Position numbers and translations under genes: made by a program | Assembly (NCBI RefSeq): GCF_020447265.1 | Contig: NZ_JAJADR010000012.1 | Location: 1-64,000 of the forward strand | DNA from: Hymenobacter lucidus | GTDB lineage: Bacteria > Bacteroidota > Bacteroidia > Cytophagales > Hymenobacteraceae | Reading direction: 5' to 3' | DNA length: 64,000 bases | Notes under the pieces: model-generated | Told to the model about the DNA's origin: nothing | What the model saw: only the letters and a program-made list of their open reading frames with translations | Databases searched by the model: none | Shown here: positions 39,519-48,230 of the stretch, piece after piece | Layout of the letters: every line of letters begins with the position of its first letter | How positions within the stretch are numbered: the stretch's first letter is position 1

Positions 39519-41279
39519 CTAGTTGAAGTATTCCCGGGCTAGGGCCTTATCATGGTTGTAGATGTCATCCCGGAAATGAAGCTTGCCGGCATCATCAACC
39601 CAGGCCGTGAAGTAGACTAGGTACACGGGCAGAGTTTCCTTCAGCGCCACATACTTCTCCTTACGGTTGGCAATAGTATCCTGGATGGTTTGCATATCCC
39701 AACCGGGCTTGTTGCGCAGCAGATACTCAGCCAGCTTCAACGGCTCGGCCACCCGTACGCACCCGTGACTGAAGCCACGCTTAGCCTGGCTGAACAGCTC
39801 GTCGTGGGGAGTGTCGTGCAGGTACACATCGTTCGAGTTGGGAAAGATAAACTTCACCTCCCCCAGGTCGTTCTTCGGCCCCGGCCGCCGGCGCACGGTG
39901 TACTTGAAGGTCTCCTGCGAGATGCTCGACCAGTCGATGGAGCCCGGGTCAACGACTACTGCTTTCTTGCCATAGCCCTTCACCACCTCCATATCCAGGT
40001 GGTCGAGGTACGACGGGTTATTCATCAGCTTTGGCTTCAGTTCCTTCTCAATGATGCTCCACGGTACGTTCCAGTAAGGTGACAAAACCACGTATTCCAT
40101 CTTGTCGCTAAAGACCGGCGTGGCGTTCATTGCCTTGCCTACGATAACGCGCATATCGAAAACTTCCTTGTTGTTTTCGATGACGTGCAGCTTGTAGTCC
40201 GGGATATTAACCAGCAGGTAGCTGGGTTCAAATTTCTTCGGCACCCAGCGCCAGCGCTCCATGTTGAGAATGATCTGGTCGATGCGGGCGGAGAGTGGAA
40301 CATTCAATGCCTTGAGGGTTTCACCGCTCACGATGCCATCGGCTTTGAGGCCGTTCAGGTCCTGGAACTGCTTAACGGCTTCTACCAACGGGGCATCATA
40401 TTTCTCTACCGGCGCGGCGGCGGTAGTAGTATTGGTAGTGGCCTGGACGGGCGTAGTGCTGGCGGTTGCCGGCTCCGGCACGGCCGGAGCGGCAGCATCA
40501 GCACCGAGCAGGCGCTTGCGCAGCAGAGCTACGGCCGGGGTAGCGTCACCGGGCTTGAGCTTAGTGGTAGCCGGCAGCGTGGGCCAGCCCCCGTTGCGCT
40601 GCAGGGCCCGGTACTCGGCCAGAGCTTTTTTCAACCGGTCATACTCCGGGTGTAGAGGCTCAAACTCATAGTAAGGATACGTGCTTTCCCGCTCCTTGAG
40701 AATGGTCATGAGAGCCTTATGCAGCTTAATTTTATTGCGCTTAACGTTCCAATCGATGTTTTTGACTTCACGCGGATTTACCGTGCCCCGATAAAAATCG
40801 GAAGCCCAGTTAAAGTAAGTACCTGATAATGAAACGTCTATTTCCTTTTCCAGCGCATTGCGCTTGGTCGAGTCCGACTGAGCCTTCTCAAGTTCGGTGA
40901 AGAGTTTATCAAAATCCTTGACTTTATAGTCGCGCGGGTCCAGGCCTTCGTCGGCGGCTTTGTTGATGACGCTCAGCAAGGTTTTGGCCTGGGGTACCAA
41001 CTCGTGGTTGCGAAACCAGCCCAGGCGGAAGTCCCGCTCCCGGTAGAATTTCTTGCCCCACTCCAGCTGGTCTTTAAAGGCCGGCACAGCCTTCATGTAG
41101 CTGATGATGTAGGTACTGTCGAGCTTGGGCTGCGCGCCGCCGGCCTTAGTGAGGCCACCAGGCAGCGCATCCTGTATTTTTTCTTTCTGATCCTGGCTGC
41201 ACGCCGAGCCCATCATCGTCAGGCTGATAAGCCAGAACAACAGGACGGTTAAGAAAGCAGGACGATTCGGTTGATTCAT
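39519..41279 (-). CDS. L,D-transpeptidase, YcbB-like lipoprotein
   Basis: The 586-residue envelope enzyme makes 3-3 crosslinks in peptidoglycan. A lipobox (TMMGSAC, Cys27) predicts outer-membrane or inner-membrane lipid anchoring. A scaffold domain follows, then a peptidoglycan-binding repeat (VKQFQDLNGLKADGIVSGETLKALN), and the YkuD catalytic domain with HDTP and FSHGCVRV (nucleophile about Cys507). The Ala/Thr/Pro linker near residues 315-345 separates the parts. I chose ATG 41279 because it starts the signal peptide; the upstream frame is Arg/Pro-rich. It is divergent from the aminopeptidase. Confidence 0.93.
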   Translation of the reverse strand: MNQPNRPAFLTVLLFWLISLTMMGSACSQDQKEKIQDALPGGLTKAGGAQPKLDSTYIISYMKAVPAFKDQLEWGKKFYRERDFRLGWFRNHELVPQAKTLLSVINKAADEGLDPRDYKVKDFDKLFTELEKAQSDSTKRNALEKEIDVSLSGTYFNWASDFYRGTVNPREVKNIDWNVKRNKIKLHKALMTILKERESTYPYYEFEPLHPEYDRLKKALAEYRALQRNGGWPTLPATTKLKPGDATPAVALLRKRLLGADAAAPAVPEPATASTTPVQATTNTTTAAAPVEKYDAPLVEAVKQFQDLNGLKADGIVSGETLKALNVPLSARIDQIILNMERWRWVPKKFEPSYLLVNIPDYKLHVIENNKEVFDMRVIVGKAMNATPVFSDKMEYVVLSPYWNVPWSIIEKELKPKLMNNPSYLDHLDMEVVKGYGKKAVVVDPGSIDWSSISQETFKYTVRRRPGPKNDLGEVKFIFPNSNDVYLHDTPHDELFSQAKRGFSHGCVRVAEPLKLAEYLLRNKPGWDMQTIQDTIANRKEKYVALKETLPVYLVYFTAWVDDAGKLHFRDDIYNHDKALAREYFN

Positions 41280-41491
41280 GTACGTAGGTCGTGGTGAGAA
41301 AGGCAGTAATGGTTGCTGCCGGTTCTGGTCGGGTAAGAATCGACCAACGTGCCGGCGCAGCACTCTGCGCGTTCTACTGCTTTCCGGTTGCGGAGGTTGC
41401 CGGCGAAGCAGAACTATGCCACGCGGCAAGATACTAGTTTTGCCGCTATTCGGTGCGGATTACGAGAGCAAACCCAGCACTTGGTTTGGCC

Positions 41492-41499
41492 TATATTTG
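41492..41499 (+). promoter_or_regulatory. Candidate aminopeptidase promoter, -7 element
   Basis: TATATTTG matches TAnnTTTG, 61 nt before the ATG. No -33 element at a normal distance is clear. Confidence 0.35.
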
Positions 41500-41560
41500 C
41501 CGCCCGGCCCCGTTTCCCGTACAGCGAATTCAGTGTTCCGCTTCTTTAGCTTTCCTACCG

Positions 41561-43348
41561 ATGTTTATTCCCGACCCCCACAGCCACGCCCGTCCTGCCG
41601 AAGTGCAGGTGCGCCACCTTGCCCTCGACCTGCAGGTTGATTTTGCCAGTCGGACCCTGCGGGGTGAGGCGACTTGGCAGCTTACCAACCACACCGGTGC
41701 CACGGAGCTGTGGCTCGATGCCCGCACACTTACTGTGGAAGCGGTATTGCTGGGCGGCCCCGCCGGCGAACTTACTACTTTCGAGCTGGGCCCCGACGAC
41801 CCGGTGCTGGGCCAGCCCCTGCGCATCGACATCCATCCCGATACCCGGGTGGTGACCATTCGGTACCAGACTGCGCCCGAGGCCTCGGCCCTGCAGTGGC
41901 TGAGTCCCGAGCAGACGGCCGGCCGGGAGCAGCCATTTATGTTTACCCAGTCGCAGGCCATTCTGGCCCGCACCTGGATTCCGTGTCAGGACTCGCCCGG
42001 GGTGCGCTTCACCTACGAGGCCCGCGTGCGGGTGCCGGCCCATCTGCTGGCTTTGATGAGTGCCGAGAATCCGCAGCAGCTCAGTTCGGTTGGTGAGTAC
42101 TCGTTTCGGATGGAGCAGCCGATTCCGTCGTACCTGATGGCGCTGGCTGTGGGCAACGTGGAGTTTATGCCCCTGAGCACCCGTACCGGTATTTACGCCG
42201 AGCCCGCCACGCTGCCCAGCGCCACCCACGAGTTTGTGGATCTGGAGAAAATGGTGGGTGCCGCTGAGGAGCTGTACGGCCCCTACCGCTGGGACCGGTA
42301 CGATTTGCTGGTGCTGCCGCCCTCTTTCCCTTTTGGAGGAATGGAAAACCCTCGTTTAACATTTGTAACACCCACTATCCTGGCCGGCGACCGAAGCCTG
42401 ACCAGCCTGGTGGCCCACGAGCTGGCCCATTCGTGGTCGGGCAACTTGGTGACCAACGCCACCTGGAATGACTTCTGGCTCAACGAAGGCTTCACCGTCT
42501 ACTTCGAGCGCCGCATTATGGAGCGTCTCTACGGCCGCCCTTACGCCGATATGCTGCAGGTGCTGGGCCACACCGGCCTGCACCATACCGTAGCCGAACT
42601 CGGGGCCGACAGCAAGGATACCCACCTGCACCTCGACCTGGCCGGCCGCGACCCGGACGAAGGCCTCAATGAAATTGCCTACGAAAAAGGCGACTACCTC
42701 CTGCTCACGCTGGAACACCTGGTGGGCCGCGAAAAGCTGGACACATTTATTAAGGAGTACTTCGCCCGCTTCAGCTTCCAGTCGATGGACACGGTTTCGT
42801 TCGTGGCCTACCTGCGCCGCGAGTTGCTCGATAAAGAGCCGGGGCTGGAACAGCAGTTGCAGCTCAATGCCTGGATAAATGGTCCCGGCATTCCGGCGGT
42901 AGCGCCGCCGGTGTCGTCGGAGCGCTTCGCCGCCGTGGAGGCCGCGCTGCAAAGCTGGCAGCAGGGCACGCCGGCCGCAACCCTGCCCACGGTCGAATGG
43001 AGCAGCCACGAGTGGGTACACTTTCTGCATGGCTTACCAAAAAACTTAACCCAGGCCCAGCTGACTGAGTTGGACGTGGCCTTTGGCTTTACCAATTCAG
43101 GCAACGCAGAAATTCTATCGGCGTGGTTTCCGTTGGCCCTGGCGGCTGGCTACCAGCCCGCCAACGCGCCCGTGGAGCAGTTCCTGACCAAAGTGGGGCG
43201 GCGCAAATTTCTGGTTCCGATTTACAAGGCTCTACTGGCTACGCCCGGCGGCCCCGAGCAGGCCCGCAGAATATACGCGCGGGCCCGGCCCAATTATCAC
43301 TCGGTTGCTACCAGCACTTTTGATACAATGGTGGGCCAAATCGTTTAA
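41561..43348 (+). CDS. M1-family aminopeptidase (leukotriene A4 hydrolase type)
   Basis: The 595-residue zinc peptidase has the exopeptidase motif GGMENP and the zinc site HELAHSW with His286, His290 and Glu309 (HEXXH-X18-E, exactly the M1 spacing). The C-terminal helical domain, about 180 residues long, matches the leukotriene A4 hydrolase/aminopeptidase B group rather than aminopeptidase N. No signal peptide is present, so it trims peptides in the cytoplasm. MFIPDPHSHARPAEV at 41561 is the normal start; the in-frame upstream part is intergenic. Confidence 0.95.
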   Translation: MFIPDPHSHARPAEVQVRHLALDLQVDFASRTLRGEATWQLTNHTGATELWLDARTLTVEAVLLGGPAGELTTFELGPDDPVLGQPLRIDIHPDTRVVTIRYQTAPEASALQWLSPEQTAGREQPFMFTQSQAILARTWIPCQDSPGVRFTYEARVRVPAHLLALMSAENPQQLSSVGEYSFRMEQPIPSYLMALAVGNVEFMPLSTRTGIYAEPATLPSATHEFVDLEKMVGAAEELYGPYRWDRYDLLVLPPSFPFGGMENPRLTFVTPTILAGDRSLTSLVAHELAHSWSGNLVTNATWNDFWLNEGFTVYFERRIMERLYGRPYADMLQVLGHTGLHHTVAELGADSKDTHLHLDLAGRDPDEGLNEIAYEKGDYLLLTLEHLVGREKLDTFIKEYFARFSFQSMDTVSFVAYLRRELLDKEPGLEQQLQLNAWINGPGIPAVAPPVSSERFAAVEAALQSWQQGTPAATLPTVEWSSHEWVHFLHGLPKNLTQAQLTELDVAFGFTNSGNAEILSAWFPLALAAGYQPANAPVEQFLTKVGRRKFLVPIYKALLATPGGPEQARRIYARARPNYHSVATSTFDTMVGQIV

Positions 43349-43440
43349 CTTACTGCTCAGCTTCGGCGGGTATGGCGTGAACCTTGCTTGCCGGTGCAGA
43401 GTTATTTTCCTTTTGTTGTCATTAAAGTTGAGTTGTCGCG

Positions 43441-44370
43441 TTGAAAGCACCAAAACCTCTCGGGAAGTTAATTGCCATCGGGGGCAATGAAGACAAGGGT
43501 ACCTACCCCAACCCGCGTACCAAGAAGAAATATTACCTCAACTTTTTTGAGTTGGGCATTCTGAAGCGCGTCGTCACGGAGTCGGGCAAAATCAATCCGC
43601 GTATCGAGGTCATCACCACCGCGTCTATGATTCCGGAGGAAGTGGCCAAGATCTACGTGTCGTCGTTTGCGATGCTGAATTGCCTGAACGTGGGTATTCT
43701 CGATATTCGCACGCCCGAAGATGCGCAGCAGCCCGAGTACCTGGCCCGCGTGCTCGAAGCCGATATCGTGATGATGAGCGGCGGCAACCAGTCGCGCCTG
43801 AAAATGATGTTCGGCGACAGTGAGTTTCTCCGCCGCCTAACCAACCGCTACTTCACCGAGCCCAACTTCGTCATTGCCGGCACCAGCGCCGGAGCCATGG
43901 CCATGTCGCACACCATGATTATGGGCGGCAGCGTGCCGGATGCACTGATGAAGGGCGCGGTAAAAATCGGTACCGGCCTGAGCCTGGTGTCCAGCGTCGT
44001 CATCGACTCCCACTTCGTGAAGCGGGGCCGGTTTGGCCGCCTGATGGAAGCCGTGGGCCTGCACCCCAAGCTCATCGGCATCGGGCTGGGCGAAGATACC
44101 GGGGTGCTGATTACCGAAGGCAATGTCATCGAAACCATCGGCTCCAACCTGGTCATCATCATGGACGGCCACTCGCTGCAGCACAACAACGCGGCGGCCG
44201 CCAAGAAAGGCACGGCTCTCTCCATGGAAAACATGGTGCTGCACGTACTGGCCAAAGGCAACACCTACGACATCCAGCAACGCAAGTTCTACGCCGACCG
44301 CACGGCCTACGCACCCGCACCCACCGTTTCGCCGGAGGCCTCGCCCGAAGCCCAGACGACCAACGCGTAA
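43441..44370 (+). CDS. Cyanophycinase-like serine peptidase (S51)
   Basis: The 309-residue protein belongs to the S51 family. The catalytic Ser149 lies in GTSAGA, the preceding strand has MMSGGNQSRL, and DTGVLITEGNVIETIG is typical of cyanophycinases, which cut multi-L-arginyl-poly-L-aspartate to beta-Asp-Arg dipeptides. No signal peptide is seen. The best start is TTG 43441. The next gene, facing it, encodes an isoaspartyl peptidase, the enzyme that would split those dipeptides. No cyanophycin synthetase gene is in the window. Confidence 0.9.
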   Translation: MKAPKPLGKLIAIGGNEDKGTYPNPRTKKKYYLNFFELGILKRVVTESGKINPRIEVITTASMIPEEVAKIYVSSFAMLNCLNVGILDIRTPEDAQQPEYLARVLEADIVMMSGGNQSRLKMMFGDSEFLRRLTNRYFTEPNFVIAGTSAGAMAMSHTMIMGGSVPDALMKGAVKIGTGLSLVSSVVIDSHFVKRGRFGRLMEAVGLHPKLIGIGLGEDTGVLITEGNVIETIGSNLVIIMDGHSLQHNNAAAAKKGTALSMENMVLHVLAKGNTYDIQQRKFYADRTAYAPAPTVSPEASPEAQTTNA

Positions 44371-44385
44371 TACTCGCCTGATTAT

Positions 44386-44432
44386 CAAACGACAACGCCG
44401 ACTCTCTCACTGAGAGCCGGCGTTGTCGTTTG
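44386..44432. terminator. Strong bidirectional terminator
   Basis: CAAACGACAACGCCG and CGGCGTTGTCGTTTG form the outer stem, and CTCTC and GAGAG the inner stem. It separates the cyanophycinase gene from the convergent peptidase gene. Confidence 0.9.
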
Positions 44433-44560
44433 AGATTTAGAGAAGCCAGAATGCGTTGTTTCTACTCCTTATATATATGGTGGCAAAAATCCGGTGAAAT
44501 GAAGCAGGGCAGACCTGCCTTTTTTCCGCCGTTTTTGTGCGGGCCGGCGAGCGGGTTCGC

Positions 44561-45538
44561 CTAGTCTTTGTAAATACCCACGTAGAGGGAACCCTTGGAG
44601 CTGAGGCTGGCGCGGTACATCCCGTCGGAGTTGAAGGGCAGCGCAATCTGGCCGGTGCCGTCGATGGCCACCAAGCCCCCTTCGCCCCCAACGGGCGCTA
44701 GCTTATCGTGTACCACGATGCGGCAGGCTTCAGCTAAACTCAGGCTGCGGTATTCCATCAGGCAGGCAATATCGTGGGCCACCATGGCCCGCAGGAAAAA
44801 CTCGCCGTGCCCGGTGCAGCTGATGGCGCAGGTGCGGTTGTCGGCAAAGGTGCCCGCCCCGATGATGGGCGAGTCGCCGATGCGGGAGTAGCGCTTGTTG
44901 GTCATGCCGCCGGTGCTGGTGGCGGCGGCCAGGTTGCCGTGCTGGTCGCGGGCCACAGCGCCTACGGTGCCCATCTTTTTCTTCGGATCTTCATCGACGA
45001 AAGCGGCGGGCTCGGCCAGCGGGACTTTGGCTTGGCTATGATCGAGACGCATCCGGCCTTCGGTCAAGGCTTCCTGGAGCTGGTCGTAGCGGTGCTGGGT
45101 GAAAAAGTATTCGGCGGGCTGCATGGCCAGGCCATATTCGCGGGCCAGTTCCTCATTGCCGGGGTAGGCCAGCAGTACGTGCTCGGTTTTCTCCATGACC
45201 AGCCGGGCAGCCCGAATCGGGTTCTGAATGTGGCGGGCACCCGTTACGGCGCCGGCGGCCCGGTCGCGGCCGTCCATCAGCGACGCATCCATCTCATGGT
45301 GGCCTTCGTGGGTGAATACCGCACCGCGCCCGGCATTGAACAAGGGGCAATCCTCGAGGCTGATGACGGCGGTTTGCACTGCGTCGAGGGCCGCGCCGCC
45401 GTGGCGCAGCACGTCGTAGCCGGTTTCCAGAGCGGCCTGCAGCGCTAGTCGATACTTCTGCTCGGCCTCGGCCGTCATCAGGGTGCGGGAGATGGTACCG
45501 GCACCACCGTGCAAGGCTAAGGCGAAGGGAAAATCCAT
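44561..45538 (-). CDS. iaaA: Isoaspartyl peptidase / L-asparaginase, plant type
   Basis: The 325-residue Ntn-hydrolase precursor should self-cleave before Thr191 (motif MGTVGAVARD) to form alpha and beta subunits, with STGGMTNKR and GDSPIIGAGTFAD as the binding loops. It hydrolyses beta-aspartyl dipeptides and asparagine. No signal peptide is visible, so it is cytoplasmic. Together with cyanophycinase it would complete breakdown of cyanophycin or repair-derived isoaspartyl peptides. Start: MDFPFALALHGGAG at 45538. Confidence 0.94.
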   Translation of the reverse strand: MDFPFALALHGGAGTISRTLMTAEAEQKYRLALQAALETGYDVLRHGGAALDAVQTAVISLEDCPLFNAGRGAVFTHEGHHEMDASLMDGRDRAAGAVTGARHIQNPIRAARLVMEKTEHVLLAYPGNEELAREYGLAMQPAEYFFTQHRYDQLQEALTEGRMRLDHSQAKVPLAEPAAFVDEDPKKKMGTVGAVARDQHGNLAAATSTGGMTNKRYSRIGDSPIIGAGTFADNRTCAISCTGHGEFFLRAMVAHDIACLMEYRSLSLAEACRIVVHDKLAPVGGEGGLVAIDGTGQIALPFNSDGMYRASLSSKGSLYVGIYKD

Positions 45539-45647
45539 GGGAGGAAGGAGTATTTAGAGGACTGAGGGCAAGATCGAAAGGCAAAGATACGCAGCTCAAC
45601 GGTCCGGATTTTGGGCGGCTTCGGTAGCCATACCGCGTTTTTTTTCG

Positions 45648-45655
45648 TACGTTTG
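45648..45655 (+). promoter_or_regulatory. Candidate promoter -7 element of DUF3127 gene
   Basis: TACGTTTG matches TAnnTTTG and lies 33 nt before the ATG. The -33 element is unclear. Confidence 0.45.
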
Positions 45656-45688
45656 AAGGACCGATTTCCCCACTTAACTATTTTTTTT

Positions 45689-46114
45689 ATGGCTTACGAC
45701 GCTACCGGCCGCCTGCACGAGATTTTTGACGAACAGCAGGTGAGTGAGAAATTCCGCAAGCGCGAATTTGTGCTGGAAGTTCAGGATGGCCAGTACCCTG
45801 AGCATATCAAGTTCCAGTTGGTTCAAGATAAAACCGCCCTCATCGACTCTTACAAAGTAGGTGACGAGGTGAAAGTTACCTTCAACCTGCGTGGCCGCGG
45901 TTTCAACAAAAACGGTCAGATGCTGTACTTCACCAACCTGGAAGCTTGGCGCATCGAAGCTGGCACGGGTGGCGGTGCTCCCGCCGGCGGTGGTGGCTAC
46001 AACCAGCAAGCTGCTCCCCGCGCGGCTGCTCCGGCTCAAAATCAGAACCCCAACCTGCGGGCTGCTCCCGCCGCGCCCATTGCCGGCGACGACGACAACG
46101 ACCTGCCTTTCTAA
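45689..46114 (+). CDS. DUF3127 protein with SSB-like C-terminal tail
   Basis: The 141-residue protein begins with a DUF3127 domain (residues about 4-90: GRLHEIFDEQQVSEKFRKREFVLEV ... VTFNLRGRGFNKNGQMLYFTNLEAWRI). Its beta-rich sequence reads like an OB-fold. A Gly/Ala/Gln/Asn-rich linker follows, and the last residues are DDDNDLPF, closely like the DDDIPF tip with which SSB recruits DNA-repair proteins. The architecture is that of a single-stranded-nucleic-acid binder; this is inferred, not shown. ATG 45689 is 33 nt behind a good -7 box. It is transcribed divergently from iaaA. Confidence 0.85.
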   Translation: MAYDATGRLHEIFDEQQVSEKFRKREFVLEVQDGQYPEHIKFQLVQDKTALIDSYKVGDEVKVTFNLRGRGFNKNGQMLYFTNLEAWRIEAGTGGGAPAGGGGYNQQAAPRAAAPAQNQNPNLRAAPAAPIAGDDDNDLPF

Positions 46115-46151
46115 GGAAAGCTAGTCGGGCAGAAGCCTGCTAACTGCACGA

Positions 46152-46195
46152 AACGGAAGCTGAAGCCTCGCACGGGACTTCGGCTTCCGTTTTTG
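46152..46195 (+). terminator. Terminator after DUF3127 gene
   Basis: AAACGGAAGC and GAAG pair with CTTC and GGCTTCCGTTT across a loop of about 12 nt, followed by T residues. Confidence 0.8.
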
Positions 46196-46333
46196 TGTGT
46201 ATATACTACCGGCCTTTCCAATCCGGTTCCAATAAAAAGTAAAACTTCCCGGTATCCTTTTATCGTTTAGCTACCGGCCCGCTACTTTCCGCCAGTTGTA
46301 GTGGGCTTTTTTCCTGGCTTCTCCCCTGCCCGC

Positions 46334-47209
46334 ATGGCTACGCTTACTGATACTCACCGACTTGATGGGCAAACGATTCTTATTACCGGCGCATCCGGCG
46401 GTATCGGGCAGATTACGGCGCGGGAGCTGGCCCGGCGCGGGGCCCACTTGGTGCTGGTGTGCCGCAACCCCGAGCGCGCCGCCCACACCAAAGCCCTGAT
46501 TCAGGAAGTAAGCCCCACGAGTGAGCCAGACGTTCTGCTCTGCGACCTTTCCTTGCTGGCCGACGTGCGGGTGCTGGCCGCCGAAATTGCCCGTCGTTAC
46601 CAGAAGCTCGATGTGCTCATCAACAATGCCGGTATCATGCCCGGCCCACTCACCATTACCAGTGAAGGCCACGAACTGAGTTGGGTAACCAACCACCTGG
46701 CCCCGTTTCTGCTGACCAACCTGCTGCTACCCCTGCTAGAGGCGGCTGGTAGGGCCCGTATTATTACCGTAGCTTCGGAGGCTCACTGGCTGGGCGAGAT
46801 TGAGCCGGCCCAGAATTTTCGCAATGCCCAGGACAAATACAGCTCCTTCACGGCTTATTGCGACTCGAAGCTGGCCAACATTTTGTTTACCAATGAGCTG
46901 GCCCACCGTCTGGAGCTGACCGGCATTACGGCCAACTGCCTGCACCCCGGCATCGTGGACACGGGGCTGGTGAATCCGGGCAGCTCGCGGCTGTTAAAGC
47001 TGATGTGGCTGCTGGCCCGGCCTCTAATGGTTACGGCGGAAGTCGGGGCGCAAACCAGCATCTTTCTGGCTACCGACCCGAAGGTGGCCGCCGTAAGTGG
47101 CCGCTATTTCAAGCGCAACAAACCCGCCCGAACTTCGGCCACGGCCCAAAACCGCGCAGAGGCCAGCCGGCTGTGGCGCATTTCGGCGGAGGAAACCGGG
47201 CTGGAGTAG
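46334..47209 (+). CDS. SDR-family oxidoreductase (retinol-dehydrogenase-like)
   Basis: The 291-residue enzyme has TGASGGIG for NAD(P), NNAG, a catalytic serine in ITVASEAH and YCDSKLAN holding Tyr and Lys. The spacing and the following N-x-L-H-P-G-x-V-x-T pattern (NCLHPGIVDTGL) match the retinol-dehydrogenase/WW-domain-oxidoreductase group. The substrate in a bacterium is unknown. ATG 46334 gives the family start (HRLDGQTILITG). Confidence 0.9.
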   Translation: MATLTDTHRLDGQTILITGASGGIGQITARELARRGAHLVLVCRNPERAAHTKALIQEVSPTSEPDVLLCDLSLLADVRVLAAEIARRYQKLDVLINNAGIMPGPLTITSEGHELSWVTNHLAPFLLTNLLLPLLEAAGRARIITVASEAHWLGEIEPAQNFRNAQDKYSSFTAYCDSKLANILFTNELAHRLELTGITANCLHPGIVDTGLVNPGSSRLLKLMWLLARPLMVTAEVGAQTSIFLATDPKVAAVSGRYFKRNKPARTSATAQNRAEASRLWRISAEETGLE

Positions 47210-47287
47210 CGCGGTTGTATCAATGCACGTAGAACCACTGATTCAAAACAAGCAGGGAGTTTCCGTATCACTAGCCGAACCATACCC

Positions 47288-47911
47288 ATGTCGGAATTAC
47301 AGGAACTGATAAAGCACGGCGAAGGTGAGCGGCTGGAATTCAAGAAGAAAACCACCCACCCAACCCGCATTTCCCGCACACTGGCTTCCCTGGCCAATAC
47401 GCACGGCGGCCGGGTACTGGTGGGCGTCGATGATGACGGCCGCATTGTGGGCGTGCGCGACGCGGAGGAGGAAAAATACGTGCTGCGTCTGGCCGCCGAG
47501 CAATACATTGACCCGCCGATTGAACTGACTTTCAAGGAAATAGAGGAAGACAATCACACAGTGCTGGTGGTGACGGTGGCCGAAAGCAGCCGAAAGCCCC
47601 ACCGGGCCCAGGTAGCCGAGGGCGACTGGCGGGGCTACGTGCGCGTGCGGGATGAGAGCGTGCAAACCAGCAGCCTGACGGAAAAGGTGCTGGAGCGGCA
47701 GGAGCCGCAGCAGTTCGAGAAAATCCCCCTCAACCGACACGAGCTAGCGGTACTGGAGTACCTGCGCAAACACCCGCGCATCACGCTGGGTCAGTATATG
47801 CGGCTCGGCAACCTGGGCAAACGGCGGGCCTACCAGACGCTGATTAAGCTGGTGCTGCACGGCTACATCCGGCACCACGACAAGGAAAAGGAGCCGTATT
47901 ACACGCTGTAG
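47288..47911 (+). CDS. AlbA_2 (Schlafen) domain protein with winged helix
   Basis: The 207-residue protein has the AlbA_2/Schlafen pattern EGERLEFKKKTTHPTRI (the E-x-x-x-x-E-F-K motif), then LASLANTHGGRVLVGVDDDGRIVG (N-x-x-G-G-x-x-x-x-G-V-x-D). Residues from about 150 form a winged helix (NRHELAVLEYLRKHPRITLGQYMRLGNLGKRRAYQTL). The family joins nucleic-acid binding or nuclease-like activity with regulation, often in defence-associated or transcription-factor contexts; no defence genes are adjacent. A single gene with a terminator; exact role unknown. Confidence 0.88.
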   Translation: MSELQELIKHGEGERLEFKKKTTHPTRISRTLASLANTHGGRVLVGVDDDGRIVGVRDAEEEKYVLRLAAEQYIDPPIELTFKEIEEDNHTVLVVTVAESSRKPHRAQVAEGDWRGYVRVRDESVQTSSLTEKVLERQEPQQFEKIPLNRHELAVLEYLRKHPRITLGQYMRLGNLGKRRAYQTLIKLVLHGYIRHHDKEKEPYYTL

Positions 47912-47969
47912 AACCGGAGGTTAGATTATGTCGCCCCAGACGTTTTTTGGTCTGATTATCTACGACACG

Positions 47970-48009
47970 AAAAATCCCCGCCGTCTACCTGAAGACGGCG
48001 GGGATTTTT
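47970..48009. terminator. Terminator
   Basis: AAAAATCCCCGCCGTC and its complement surround TACCTGAA, with A and T tracts at the two ends. It serves the AlbA_2 gene and possibly the opposing small gene. Confidence 0.9.
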
Positions 48010-48034
48010 CATTCACTATAGGCAGCGCAAATAA

Positions 48035-48151
48035 CTACTCGCTGCTGCTGTTCTTAGCTTTTTTCTTTTCGTCTTTGGCGGCCTTTTTCTCTTTGGTGGT
48101 TTTGGCCGGCTCCTTTTTTTTCTCTTTGCGGGCGTCTTGTGCTTTAGCCAT
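48035..48151 (-). CDS. Tiny lysine-rich protein, 38 residues
   Basis: A 38-codon frame from ATG 48151 encodes MAKAQDARKEKKKEPAKTTK... and continues with repeated Lys, Glu and Ala. It is too short for ordinary gene finders. The sequence is strongly basic, with no membrane segment, and resembles small Lys-rich proteins I recall from Hymenobacter-type genomes. It may bind nucleic acid or ribosomes, but that is inference. The terminator at 47970-48009 lies 25 nt past its stop. Confidence 0.65.
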   Translation of the reverse strand: MAKAQDARKEKKKEPAKTTKEKKAAKDEKKKAKNSSSE

Positions 48152-48230
48152 GATGCAGAATGGTTTGGGTAAGAAAATGGACTTACAGGTTCCTAACGCA
48201 AGGTAGCGCGTCGGTGTTGTGCGGAAAAGC

